The notes: generated from the sequence alone by a model not told the origin. Counted from the stretch's first letter, positions 16,046 through 25,107 are shown. The stretch is 38,906 nucleotides of DNA from Treponema sp. (GCA_016297405.1 JAEDGP010000014.1:1-38906), one strand, 5' to 3'. Translations and numbers: made by a program.

Positions 16046-17131
16046 CTAATCGCCAAAGCATGTGCCGCAAGAGCGGGCCGTTTGAATCAACGGATGGTCT
16101 TTTGGTATATTCTTTACCTTTTTTGCGCATTCAGATAATGGAACACCCACTATTTTATTATCACGCATCGCTACAAGCTTACCGAATTCCTCGTTTGCAA
16201 GAAAATCTGCAGCAGCTACACCAAATTGTGTTGCAAGAAGTCTATCGTATGGTGATGGAGTGCCGCCACGCTGAAGATAGCCCAGAACTGAAACCCTGGA
16301 TTCAAGACCTGTCGCAGCTTCCAGTTCTTGTGCTACCCTATAGCCAATTGACTGAGTCATTGCTGCACGAGCTTTCTTAAATGCTTTCTTATCAAGTTTT
16401 GCCTCTTCTACTGAAAGGGCGCCTTCTGCAACCACAACAATAGAAAACTCTTTTCCGGCATCGCGCCTTGCCAAAATCTGTGACGCAACATGCTTAATGT
16501 CATACGGAATTTCTGGCAAAAGGATTACGTCACCGCCACCTGCAATACCGGAATAAAGTCCAAGCCATCCGGCTTTGTGTCCCATGACTTCCACCACCAT
16601 TACACGACTGTGGCTATGTGCTGTTGTATGGATTCGGTCTATTGCTTCTGTTGCTACATCAACAGCTGTGTGAAAACCAAAAGTAATATCTGTTCCAACA
16701 ATATCGTTATCAATTGTTTTTGGAAGCCCTATAACATTTAGACCTTCTTCATAAAGAAGATTTCCTGTAGTATTGGTTCCGTTTCCACCAAGAACACACA
16801 AAGCATCAAGCTTCCACTTCTTATAATTCTTTTTGATTGCTTCAATTGGTAACAATCCCGTTTCTGGATTTGGCACTGGATTTTTGAACGGTTTATCTCT
16901 AGCCGTTCCCAAAATCGTACCACCTTGTGTAAGCAAACCGGCCAAATCATCTGAACCAATGGAAATGCAATCTCCATTCACCAAACCTCTGTATCCGTTT
17001 CTTATGCCCACAATTTTCATTCCATAATTAATCATTGCGGATCTACAGATTCCGCGAATAGCAGCATTCAATCCAGGTGCATCTCCACCTGATGTAAGAA
17101 TACCAACCGTCTTTACTGATGTCTTTTTCAT
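16046..17131 (-). CDS. pfkA: 6-phosphofructokinase (GGNGT/PKTIDND subtype)
   Basis: Phosphorylates fructose 6-phosphate in glycolysis. 361 residues from the ATG at 17131; an upstream in-frame ATG lies before the -10 box. Motifs: GILTSGGDAPGLNAAIR, the phosphoryl-donor loop GGNGT (115-119), catalytic PKTIDND (137-143), MGHKAGW and LGYLQRGG. The donor-defining positions are Gly (E. coli position 104), which points to ATP, and Lys (position 124), which is shared with PPi enzymes but also occurs in ATP users. Asn117 replaces the usual Asp. I lean to ATP, not firmly. It has its own leaderless-type promoter, divergent from ftsK. Confidence 0.92.
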   Translation of the reverse strand: MKKTSVKTVGILTSGGDAPGLNAAIRGICRSAMINYGMKIVGIRNGYRGLVNGDCISIGSDDLAGLLTQGGTILGTARDKPFKNPVPNPETGLLPIEAIKKNYKKWKLDALCVLGGNGTNTTGNLLYEEGLNVIGLPKTIDNDIVGTDITFGFHTAVDVATEAIDRIHTTAHSHSRVMVVEVMGHKAGWLGLYSGIAGGGDVILLPEIPYDIKHVASQILARRDAGKEFSIVVVAEGALSVEEAKLDKKAFKKARAAMTQSIGYRVAQELEAATGLESRVSVLGYLQRGGTPSPYDRLLATQFGVAAADFLANEEFGKLVAMRDNKIVGVPLSECAKKVKNIPKDHPLIQTARSCGTCFGD

Positions 17132-17146
17132 GATTACATTATAACA
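17132..17146 (-). promoter_or_regulatory. Extended -10 promoter abutting pfkA (leaderless)
   Basis: Minus strand TG-n-TATAAT, with TATAAT at 17143-17138, ends six bases before the ATG at 17131. There is no clear -35 and no Shine-Dalgarno sequence. Confidence 0.6.
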
Positions 17147-17231
17147 TATCAATTCCCTTTTTAATTATTAAAAAATAGAAATAGCAAACAAAGTTGTAAA
17201 TTCGCCCCTATCATTTGCCGACAATTGAATT

Positions 17232-20200
17232 ATGAAAGTATCGAATAGACCTAATGCCTTTGCAGGAATAATTCTTTTATTACTTGCTGCTTTTTTCTCA
17301 ATCTCTCTATTTATAAGTGCATTTGACTTTGGGGAATTTGGCCCTGGCAGTAACAATATGCTCCTTGAACCTGGAAAAATGCTTCTGAGCGTTTATGGGT
17401 TTTCAAGCACCCTTATTCCAATCTTTTTGCTTATAGCATCCTTATTCTGCTTTACTTCAAAATGGAATGTCAGAAAATCAATGTGTTTGCTCACGGCAAT
17501 TTTCCCATTTTTCACATCCGTAATTATTGAAAAACTTTGTAAATCCATTGTTGCTTCAGGGGATGACTACAGCTTGCGATTTTTCTTAACCGCACTGATT
17601 GGTTTTATACTTTGCATTCTGGAAATTCTTGGCGCAATATCTGCCGCAGACAGAATTTCTAGAAGAACTTTCAAAACTCCAGATTCTTCAAAATCAAATT
17701 CAATGGCAAAGCTTTCATTTGAAAGCGCCCCAACAGAAGAAATCGAAACTGAATTCAAAGCTGATTCAGAAAGTTCTGAAAAACCAATTGAATTTCAATC
17801 ATCCAAAGAAAACATCGAAATCAATCAGGAAAAATCCTTAAAAAGTCCTGCCACAGATTCTGTGGAAAAAGACGATCCTTTTGCAGATGTATTTGATGAA
17901 AACGGAAATGCAAATCCTCTTACAATGATTTCTCAGGAAGAGTTTGCCGCACTCACAGATTTTGACGAAGAAAATTCGTATGATCTGGAAGATGAAGAAT
18001 CAGATGAAAACCCAATCGAATGGCCCGAAACAAACGAAATCATCTCTAAAGCGGACCCATTTGCATTTCAGGAAAACGATAATGAAATCCAAAATATCAA
18101 TGATGAATTGAAAAATGAGTCGGAAAGCGTTACCAAAGTTCAACCAGAAACGACAGAAGATCAAATAGATATTGAAGAAGATTTTTCGGAAGAGGAATAC
18201 AACTGCATCGATACTGAACACAGCCATGGTGCTTCTCCAACTTTGGACCCTGATTTCTTTGATGTTGATCCTGATGCCGAACCAGAAGAAGAAAATTATG
18301 ATGATTTACAAATCGCCGAAGATAATCAGATGATTGAAGATTATGATGAACCTCAGGATTTTATTTCAGAAAATGATGAAGACGTTTTTGAAGAATCAGA
18401 AGAGGAAGAAATTTCTGTTCCTGTAGCAGAAAAGGACGTTTCAACTCCTGTAAATTCAAAAACCTTTGATTTTGGCTCTGATGTTTTTTCTGACATGGAA
18501 AATGATGTTCGTGAGGAAGTAGACGAAGAAAATACTGATTACGAACAGGTTCTAATGGAAGCAAAGCAACATGCTGCACAGACTTTCGAAGAAGAAATTT
18601 TCCCTGATGCAAAACCAGAACCCGAATCCAGTTTTGATGATGTTGAAGACTCCCAGATTGATGCCGTAAATCTTACTGGTGAATTCGATTCAATAAAACC
18701 AGCAGATCTCAAGGCCGAAGAACCTGAAGATATGGAAAATCTGAATGATAAAAATGAGGATGAAGCGGATTTTGTAGAAAAACCGACATCACCTTCCATT
18801 TCTGCAACTGAGGCAAAAAACCGCGCAAACTTAGACAATCGTTCAAACCGAGTTAAGCCAAAAGTTCCTTATTCTGTTCCTACAAGTCTTTTGGACGAAT
18901 TTGCAGACGACAAATACTGGATTATCGATGAACAGACAAAACAAGATTCTTTGAAACTTAAAGAAACTCTGGCGCAATTCAGTATTGAAGCAGAAATCAT
19001 TGGCATTCAGAAAGGACCTGTTGTAACCATGTTCGAGCTTTTACCTGCACCAGGCGTAAAATTAAGTAAAATCGTAAACCTGCAGGACAACATTGCATTG
19101 AATCTAGCAGCAAGCTCAGTTCGTATAGTTGCACCAATTCCTGGAAAAGCTGCTGTGGGTATTGAAGTGCCAAACAAGCGCCGGTCAATTGTTAGCTTTA
19201 GGGAAATCATTGAAAAAGATCTTCCAGAATTCAAGAAGATGGCAATTCCTGTAATTTTGGGAAAAGATGTTCAGGGGCGCCCACAGCTGTTCGATCTTGT
19301 TAAAACACCTCACATGCTTATTGCTGGTTCCACCGGTGCTGGAAAATCTGTCTGCGTAAATACAATGATTCTTTCAATTTTGTACAAGCGTTCGCCAGAA
19401 CAGGTAAAGCTTATTCTGATTGACCCTAAAGTGGTTGAATTAAAGCTTTATAACGATATTCCACACCTCTTGACTCCTGTAATCACTGAACCAAAACGTG
19501 CACTTCAGTCTTTGCAATATTGTCTTTGCGAAATGGAACGCCGTTATGCTTTGCTTGACGGCATGAGCGTACGTGATATCAGCAGTTACAACCGCAGAAT
19601 TGAAGAACGCCATATCTGCACCGAAAAGTTGCCTTACATAATCGTAATAATCGATGAATTTGCTGATTTAATGGCAACAACCGGAAAAGATTTGGAAACA
19701 ACAATCGCACGACTGGCCGCAATGAGCCGTGCCGTTGGCATTCATCTTGTGCTTGCCACACAGCGCCCATCTACCGATGTAATCACCGGCTTGATCAAAG
19801 CAAATATCCCTAGCCGAATCGCTTTCATGGTTGCTTCACAAACTGATAGCCGTATTATCATAGACAAAGCTGGAGCTGAAAAACTTCTTGGCAAAGGAGA
19901 CATGCTTTACGCTGGCGCAGTAGATCCATATCCAGTTCGCATTCAAGGTACTTTCGTGAGCGATGACGAAGTTGAAAACGTTGTTGAATACGTTAAAACT
20001 TACGGTGAGCCAGACTACATTGATGATGAAATATTTGTAGAAGATGATGAAGAAGAAACAGGTTCAAGTTTATTCACCGAAGGTTCAGACCCGCTTTATG
20101 AACAGGCACTTGATATTGTTATTCAAGCCGGAAAAGCCAGCGCATCTTACATTCAGCGCAGACTTAAGATAGGTTACAACAGAGCTGCTCGCCTTGTTGA

Positions 20201-20276
20201 AGAAATGGAAGAACGTGGTATTGTTGGTCCTGCAAATGGCTCAAAACCTCGTGAAATCATTCACGTTCCAAGTTAA
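17232..20276 (+). CDS. ftsK: FtsK/SpoIIIE-type DNA translocase with long acidic linker
   Basis: 1014 residues. The N-terminus (about 10-140) has four membrane helices that would anchor it at the septum. A roughly 400-residue linker (about 145-545) is extremely rich in Glu and Asp. The motor (about 550-940) has Walker A GSTGAGKS (about 699-706), Walker B IIIDEFADL and ATQRPSTDVITGLIKANIPSR. A C-terminal winged-helix gamma domain (ALDIVIQAGKASASYIQRRL onward) reads polar DNA sequences. It pumps chromosome termini through the closing septum for XerCD/dif resolution. No Shine-Dalgarno sequence is seen before the ATG; a weak GACAAT -10 ends six bases upstream, so it too may be leaderless. Confidence 0.95.
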   Translation: MKVSNRPNAFAGIILLLLAAFFSISLFISAFDFGEFGPGSNNMLLEPGKMLLSVYGFSSTLIPIFLLIASLFCFTSKWNVRKSMCLLTAIFPFFTSVIIEKLCKSIVASGDDYSLRFFLTALIGFILCILEILGAISAADRISRRTFKTPDSSKSNSMAKLSFESAPTEEIETEFKADSESSEKPIEFQSSKENIEINQEKSLKSPATDSVEKDDPFADVFDENGNANPLTMISQEEFAALTDFDEENSYDLEDEESDENPIEWPETNEIISKADPFAFQENDNEIQNINDELKNESESVTKVQPETTEDQIDIEEDFSEEEYNCIDTEHSHGASPTLDPDFFDVDPDAEPEEENYDDLQIAEDNQMIEDYDEPQDFISENDEDVFEESEEEEISVPVAEKDVSTPVNSKTFDFGSDVFSDMENDVREEVDEENTDYEQVLMEAKQHAAQTFEEEIFPDAKPEPESSFDDVEDSQIDAVNLTGEFDSIKPADLKAEEPEDMENLNDKNEDEADFVEKPTSPSISATEAKNRANLDNRSNRVKPKVPYSVPTSLLDEFADDKYWIIDEQTKQDSLKLKETLAQFSIEAEIIGIQKGPVVTMFELLPAPGVKLSKIVNLQDNIALNLAASSVRIVAPIPGKAAVGIEVPNKRRSIVSFREIIEKDLPEFKKMAIPVILGKDVQGRPQLFDLVKTPHMLIAGSTGAGKSVCVNTMILSILYKRSPEQVKLILIDPKVVELKLYNDIPHLLTPVITEPKRALQSLQYCLCEMERRYALLDGMSVRDISSYNRRIEERHICTEKLPYIIVIIDEFADLMATTGKDLETTIARLAAMSRAVGIHLVLATQRPSTDVITGLIKANIPSRIAFMVASQTDSRIIIDKAGAEKLLGKGDMLYAGAVDPYPVRIQGTFVSDDEVENVVEYVKTYGEPDYIDDEIFVEDDEEETGSSLFTEGSDPLYEQALDIVIQAGKASASYIQRRLKIGYNRAARLVEEMEERGIVGPANGSKPREIIHVPS

Positions 20277-20301
20277 TTTTATTGACTATGACATAAAAAA
20301 A

Positions 20302-20347
20302 TGCACCTCCTAAAATTGAACTTTATTTGTCCAACTTTAGGGGTGCA
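20302..20347. terminator. Bidirectional terminator between ftsK and the CBM48 gene
   Basis: Arms of 16 bases (20302-20317 and 20332-20347) pair almost completely around a 14-base loop. An A-run precedes the stem, giving a U-run on the minus strand. It should end transcription of both convergent genes. Confidence 0.75.
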
Positions 20348-20378
20348 CTTCATTTCTTGCCGCTTTTTTTTTCAGAAC

Positions 20379-20699
20379 TTATTTTTTTACAGCTGTTACA
20401 ACAACTGAATTGTCTGCATTTGAATATGGGGCTGGAACATATTTATCTGCCTTCCAGTCGTTTTCCCACTTATAGCCATCAAGAAGATAGCGGAACTGAT
20501 ATTCTTTATCAACATCAAGTTCAAGTTTTACAGAAAATGAACCGTCTTTTCCCAATTTCAAAGGAGTATCGGTGCTACTCCAACTATTAAAATCACCTGC
20601 AATATTAACTGTCTTTGCTCCCTGTGCAGCTTCTGCCGAAACTGTAAATGTAACATTGCACTTTTTTTTATCCTTGCTAAAAGTCTTCTTAAGTGACAT
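20379..20699 (-). CDS. Stand-alone CBM48/glycogen-binding-like domain protein
   Basis: 106 residues, no signal peptide, nearly entirely one immunoglobulin-like E-set domain of the isoamylase-N/AMPK-beta type. Signatures are VNIAGDFNSW (31-40), LGKDGSFSVKLEL and YQFRYLLDGYKWENDW, with the aromatic residues expected to stack on alpha-glucan. Such domains are usually attached to branching or debranching enzymes; here it is free. It may tether other proteins to glycogen in the cytoplasm. It has a good AGGAG site and a single-gene layout. Glycan specificity is inference. Confidence 0.8.
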   Translation of the reverse strand: MSLKKTFSKDKKKCNVTFTVSAEAAQGAKTVNIAGDFNSWSSTDTPLKLGKDGSFSVKLELDVDKEYQFRYLLDGYKWENDWKADKYVPAPYSNADNSVVVTAVKK

Positions 20700-20839
20700 T
20701 GTTTTCTCCTGTACTTTATAAAATCAACGCATCAATAAAAGGCGATAAGTTATAGTATAATAAAAAATTATTTTAGTATATACTTTTCGCATTTTATTAC
20801 TTGAGAACCGCTTTGTAATTACATTTTACTCCAAAACCG

Positions 20840-20959
20840 TTGATTTTTCCATGAAATAATTATAAATTATTGTTTAGAACTCTAATCCGCCGATTTATCC
20901 AAATTGCAGGGCGGAATCTTTCTGTATGGAAAGAAAATCTTGCTAAACAGGAGCTTAAA
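20840..20959 (+). promoter_or_regulatory. metK promoter and structured 5' leader
   Basis: -35 TTGATT (20840-20845) with an AT-rich -10 (TATAAATT, 20861-20868) gives a leader of about 85 bases. It can form two successive hairpins: TCCGCC/GGCGGA (20886-20891 with 20910-20915, 18-base loop) and TCTTTC/GAAAGA (20917-20922 with 20929-20934). The AGGAG follows at 20949-20953. It matches no SAM riboswitch class I can confirm by eye. Confidence 0.4.
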
Positions 20960-22204
20960 ATGGCTATCTTATCTAACAATCACTATTTATTTACATCCGA
21001 GTCTGTTGGCGAAGGCCATCCGGACAAACTTTGCGACCAGGTATCAGATGCAATATTGGATGCCTGCCTGAAACTTGATCCTTATGCACATGTTGCATGC
21101 GAATCTTTTTCGACAACAAACTTTCTGCTTACTGGCGGAGAAATCGGTTTTTCATCGTCAGATCAGTCGCTTCCATCTAAACTTGCTGAAGAAACAGAAA
21201 CTATTGCCCGCAATGTAGCTATCGACATAGGCTATACAGATGAGTCTGTTGGCTTAAACGGTTACACCTGCGAATACATGAACAGACTCCATGCTCAGAG
21301 CGCTGACATAAAACAAGGCGTTGATGGCAAAGGTCTTAAGGTATACGAAGGTCAGCAGGGAGCCGGAGACCAGGGAATGATGTTCGGTTTTGCCTGTAAC
21401 GAAACCCCAGAATTAATGCCTGCGCCTGTTATGTTCTCTCATAAGCTTTTGCTTAAGGCTTCGGAACTCAGACATTCAGGAAAAATTACCTGGCTTCGTC
21501 CTGATGCAAAAAGTCAAGTTACAATCGAATATGATGGTCACAAGCCTATAAGAATCCATACTGTTGTACTTTCCCATCAGCATGACGAAAAAGTCGATGG
21601 AAGGGAACTGACTCACGAAACAATAGAAAAAACAATCATTAACGAAATAATCAAGCCAGTACTTGAACCAACAGGGCTTCTTGATGAAAACACAAAATTC
21701 TTCATCAATCCGACTGGAAAATTTGTAATTGGCGGTCCTGACGGAGACTCAGGTCTTACGGGTCGCAAAATCATTGTTGATACATACGGTGGTATGGGAC
21801 GTCATGGCGGTGGTGCCTTTAGCGGTAAAGATCCAACAAAAGTTGACCGCTCCGCTGCCTATATGGCCCGTTATATTGCAAAAAATATTGTAGCAGCCGG
21901 CCTTGCAGACAGGGCTGAAGTTGAACTTGCTTATGCGATCGGTGTTCCAAAACCTGTTTCTATAATGGTTGATACTTTTGGAACAGAAAAAGTTGAAAAT
22001 AGCAAAATCATTGCTGCTGTAGAAAAAGTTTTTGATTGCACACCTGCAGGAATCGTAAATACTCTAAAATTGCGAAACCCTATCTACAGACCGACTGCCA
22101 GCTATGGTCATTTTGGCCGCGAACCATACGTAGAAAACGGAATCGAATTCTTCACCTGGGAAAAAACTGATAAAGCTGAACAGCTAAAAGCTGCTGCAAA
22201 ATAA
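20960..22204 (+). CDS. metK: S-adenosylmethionine synthetase
   Basis: Makes S-adenosylmethionine from methionine and ATP. 414 residues from the ATG at 20960, which has AGGAG seven bases upstream and begins with the family-typical HYLFTSESVGEGHPDKLCDQ. Other signatures: QQGAGDQGMMFGFA (ATP site), the GKFVIGGPDGDSGLTGRKI loop and GGGAFSGKDPTKVDRSAAY. All catalytic motifs are present. The frame extends about 30 codons upstream without homology; I treat this as leader. A strong terminator follows. Confidence 0.96.
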   Translation: MAILSNNHYLFTSESVGEGHPDKLCDQVSDAILDACLKLDPYAHVACESFSTTNFLLTGGEIGFSSSDQSLPSKLAEETETIARNVAIDIGYTDESVGLNGYTCEYMNRLHAQSADIKQGVDGKGLKVYEGQQGAGDQGMMFGFACNETPELMPAPVMFSHKLLLKASELRHSGKITWLRPDAKSQVTIEYDGHKPIRIHTVVLSHQHDEKVDGRELTHETIEKTIINEIIKPVLEPTGLLDENTKFFINPTGKFVIGGPDGDSGLTGRKIIVDTYGGMGRHGGGAFSGKDPTKVDRSAAYMARYIAKNIVAAGLADRAEVELAYAIGVPKPVSIMVDTFGTEKVENSKIIAAVEKVFDCTPAGIVNTLKLRNPIYRPTASYGHFGREPYVENGIEFFTWEKTDKAEQLKAAAK

Positions 22205-22216
22205 GTTAATTATATG

Positions 22217-22252
22217 CAAAGCTTCGTGAACCCCGCGAAGCTTTGTTTTTTA
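22217..22252 (+). terminator. Rho-independent terminator after metK
   Basis: Stem CAAAGCTTCG (22217-22226) with CGAAGCTTTG (22236-22245), a nine-base loop and a run of T immediately after. It separates metK from the ABC importer genes. Confidence 0.9.
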
Positions 22253-22262
22253 TGGAGTAGTC

Positions 22263-23141
22263 ATGAAAAAAGCTTTGGCCCCATTCATAGCAATTTTAAT
22301 AGTTTTTTTTGCTGGTTGTGAACGCCGTCCCAAAATCGGAAAAAACCCAGAAAACCGGATTCCTGTTAAAATTGTATCACTTTCTCCGGCCGCTACTGAA
22401 ATACTTTTTGCCATTGGTGCTTCGAATCAAATTGCCGCAGTTTCCGAATTTTCTAACTACCCTGAGCAGGCAAAAGAACTGCCTTGCGTTGGCGGCTTTG
22501 ATGGAAAAACATTAAGCATGGAAAGAATTCTTTCATTTGAACCAGATTTTGTTTATCTTACAAAGGGTATGCATGATTTTCTTATTCCTCAATTGGAACA
22601 GTTTAACATTCCCTACTATGTATCAAAAGGAGATTCCATTCAATCTTTGGAAACTGAAATTTTGGATATAGCAAAAATCACCGGCCACCCGGAATCAGGC
22701 GAACCGCTTGTTCAAATCATTGAAGAAAAAATTGCCATGGCAAAGGCTGCCGTTCAAAATCACGATAATGACATTTGCCATAACTTGATTTACTGGGAAA
22801 TCTGGCACGAACCTTTCACAAGTATTGGCAAAAAATCTTTCCTTGCAGATTTACTTAGAAAATGCGGATTGACAAACATTTTTGATGATTTGGAGCAACC
22901 TTATCCTCAGGTAAGCACAGAAACTATTATCTGCAAAAACCCTGACTTTATTATAATTCCTTCACAGAATTCAATCAGTGCAACTGACATTTTAAAAAGA
23001 CCTGGCTGGAAAAATATCACCGCAGTTCAAAATAATAATATCCTGATAGTTGATTCTGACCTTTTTTCTCAACCTGGGCCAAGAATTGGAGAATGCGCTG
23101 AAAATCTATGCAAATATATTGTGGAGCGTCGTGAAAAATAA
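22263..23141 (+). CDS. ABC importer substrate-binding lipoprotein (BtuF/FepB type)
   Basis: 292 residues. Lipoprotein signal peptide with lipobox FFAGC (Cys19). The mature part is a TroA-like helical-backbone binding protein: RIVSLSPAATEILFAIG-type opening (here KIVSLSPAATEILFAIGAS), CVGGFDGKTLSMERILSFEPDFVY, and GEPLVQIIEEK. This class binds cobalamin, haem or ferric siderophores; residues here do not decide which. It begins the three-gene importer cassette with the permease overlapping its 3' end by 11 bases. A GGAG lies upstream. Confidence 0.9.
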   Translation: MKKALAPFIAILIVFFAGCERRPKIGKNPENRIPVKIVSLSPAATEILFAIGASNQIAAVSEFSNYPEQAKELPCVGGFDGKTLSMERILSFEPDFVYLTKGMHDFLIPQLEQFNIPYYVSKGDSIQSLETEILDIAKITGHPESGEPLVQIIEEKIAMAKAAVQNHDNDICHNLIYWEIWHEPFTSIGKKSFLADLLRKCGLTNIFDDLEQPYPQVSTETIICKNPDFIIIPSQNSISATDILKRPGWKNITAVQNNNILIVDSDLFSQPGPRIGECAENLCKYIVERREK

Positions 23142-24234
23142 ACTTTTTATCATATATATTGTAATAATTTTTATTCTCTTAATGTTATTTGGGATTTCTC
23201 TTAGTGTTGGTGCAGAAAAAATCTCCTTCAAAGAAATGATTTCATGTCTGTTCGACCTTGAAGATTCCGATTCTTTAAAATTCAAGCGAATCATTGTGCT
23301 GGATTTGCGACTTCCCCGCATTTTGCTTGTGGTAATTACCGGCATGCTTCTTGGAGGAAGCGGCGCAATCTTTCAGATGTATTTCAGGAATTCTCTAGCA
23401 GAGCCTGCATTGCTGGGAATTTCATCTGGCGCCACACTAGGGGCCGTTCTTTCCATTACTTTGCTTCCTTCTACTTTTTTTGGTACCGCCTTGTACAATT
23501 CGCTTTTTTCTAACGGTTCCTTTTATGCCATAGGGCAGACCCCTTTTATTGCACATCTTTCAGCTGCCTTCCCTTACATTTCACCCACTAGCACAGCAGC
23601 TTTCATCGGTGCGCTTTTTGCAGGTCTTTTGATGATGCTGCTTTCTTTTACAAAAGCCGGAAGCAACAATACCGTCCTTTTATTATTGTGCGGTTCTGCC
23701 CTTGGCTCGCTTTATTCGGCAATATCATCATTTGTGCTGATAACCCACACACAGGATCTGGTTAATACCTACGGATGGCTTATGGGCAGCTTTAACGGGC
23801 ACGGCTGGAATGAATTGCGATTCATTTTGCTTCCGGCGGTCGTTTCATTTGCACTAATGGCTCTGCTTACCACAAAGCTTGATTATCTTAACGGCGGCGA
23901 ACACTCTGCTCTTGCCTTGGGAATTGATGTAAATAAAACAAGAATTTGCGTTTTGATTTGCGGATCCCTAGCTATAAGCGCAAGCGTTTGTGCGGGCGGA
24001 ACTATTGGATTTATTGGATTGATGGCCCCTCATATTGTAAGACGACTGGCCGGGCCACAAGCAAAACGATTGATTCCACTTTCAGTTTTGTGTGGCGCAA
24101 TTTTGCTTCTGATTTCGGATACTGTTGCCCGCACAATCATTGCACCTGCAGAGCTTCCTGCAGGGATTATCACCTCAATTCTTGGTGTACCGTTTTTTCT
24201 ATCCCTCATTTTATGCAACAGGAGTTTTCGTTAA
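23131..24234 (+). CDS. ABC importer permease (FecCD/BtuC family)
   Basis: 367 residues from the GTG at 23131, chosen for the GGAG six bases upstream and because translation then begins KNKLFIIYIVIIFILL, the first membrane helix. An ATG at 23050 would extend it deep into the previous gene. About ten helices are expected; family markers are LRLPRILLVVITGMLLGGSGAIFQ, AEPALLGISSGATLGA and GFIGLMAPHIVRRLAG, the coupling region for the ATPase. It forms the membrane channel of the importer. The stop overlaps the ATPase ATG by one base. Confidence 0.92.
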   Translation: MKNKLFIIYIVIIFILLMLFGISLSVGAEKISFKEMISCLFDLEDSDSLKFKRIIVLDLRLPRILLVVITGMLLGGSGAIFQMYFRNSLAEPALLGISSGATLGAVLSITLLPSTFFGTALYNSLFSNGSFYAIGQTPFIAHLSAAFPYISPTSTAAFIGALFAGLLMMLLSFTKAGSNNTVLLLLCGSALGSLYSAISSFVLITHTQDLVNTYGWLMGSFNGHGWNELRFILLPAVVSFALMALLTTKLDYLNGGEHSALALGIDVNKTRICVLICGSLAISASVCAGGTIGFIGLMAPHIVRRLAGPQAKRLIPLSVLCGAILLLISDTVARTIIAPAELPAGIITSILGVPFFLSLILCNRSFR

Positions 24235-25076
24235 TGCAGAACATCCTTTCAGTTCAAGAACTTTCAGCTAGTTACAGCAAAACTGGCTCACCTGATTTTT
24301 CACCCATTCTTCACAACGTTTCGATTCAAGTTCACAAAGGAGAGCTTACCTGCCTTTGCGGTCTGAATGGTTCAGGAAAGTCCACATTGCTTTCGATTCT
24401 TGCAGGTCTTGCAAAAGCTCCTCTTCATTTTTCAGCAAAAGCCGGTCCAAAAATTGGAAACTCCCCTATTTATCAGATGAAGCGAAAAGAATGTGCATCT
24501 CTCATTTCGTACATGGTGCAGACCGAAGAGCCAGCCTGGGATTTTTCCGTAAAACAAACCATAGCCATGGGACTTTATGCTTCTAAAGGCCAGATGCCAC
24601 TCTTAGATCCAAACCGCCAAATCCGCTTAAATCAAGAAATTTCCAAACAGTCTGAAGATGAACAACGGATTAAAGAAATCATGGAACTTTTGGGTATTTC
24701 TAATCTTTCTAAAAGATCTGTATTTTCTCTTTCCGGTGGTGAAATGCAAAAAATTCGGATTGCAAGATCTTTGATTCAAAGCTCACAGTTTTTAATTCTG
24801 GATGAACCTTGTGCTAACCTTGATTTTTGCTATGAAGAAGAGCTTTTGCAAATTTTGCGTTCTTATGCAGAAAACAAAAACATCGGAATTCTGATTACAA
24901 TTCATAACATCAATGTCGCTGCCCGCTTTGCCCATAAGCTATGTTTGCTGCCAAAGCAAAAATCAGTAATTTTGGGGACAGTCAAGGAATGTTTTACAAA
25001 AGAAAACCTTTCTGCCACCTTCAACAAATCAATGGAAGTCTGGAGTCATCCAGTCTGGAATTGTCCACAAGTATAG
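24234..25076 (+). CDS. ABC importer ATPase (FecE/BtuD family)
   Basis: 280 residues from the ATG at 24234 (TAATG overlap with the permease stop, AGGAG upstream). The open frame reaches back to 23946, but that part is an out-of-frame shadow of the permease. Walker A is GLNGSGKST, followed by MVQTEE (Q-loop), LSGGEMQKIRIARSL (signature), FLILDEP (Walker B), CANLD (D-loop) and TIHN (H-loop), all intact. It powers uptake with the two preceding proteins. It carries a roughly 40-residue insertion between the Q-loop and the signature, rich in Lys, Gln and Glu. Confidence 0.93.
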   Translation: MQNILSVQELSASYSKTGSPDFSPILHNVSIQVHKGELTCLCGLNGSGKSTLLSILAGLAKAPLHFSAKAGPKIGNSPIYQMKRKECASLISYMVQTEEPAWDFSVKQTIAMGLYASKGQMPLLDPNRQIRLNQEISKQSEDEQRIKEIMELLGISNLSKRSVFSLSGGEMQKIRIARSLIQSSQFLILDEPCANLDFCYEEELLQILRSYAENKNIGILITIHNINVAARFAHKLCLLPKQKSVILGTVKECFTKENLSATFNKSMEVWSHPVWNCPQV

Positions 25077-25107
25077 TTTTTCGCTCTACATGATTTTTTC
25101 TCACTGT

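Noticed and set aside
20870..20959. 30-codon N-terminal extension of MetK
   Set aside because: The ATG at 20960 has a good ribosome site and matches the usual N-terminus. The upstream part has no initiator with a ribosome site and fits better as leader RNA.
22205..22262. Cobalamin riboswitch before the importer genes
   Set aside because: The 58-base gap is filled by the metK terminator and a ribosome site; it is far too short for that RNA.
23946..24233. 288-base in-frame upstream extension of the ABC ATPase
   Set aside because: It lies wholly inside the permease gene in another frame, encodes an implausible Cys/Trp-rich peptide, and the ATG at 24234 has AGGAG and aligns with the family start.
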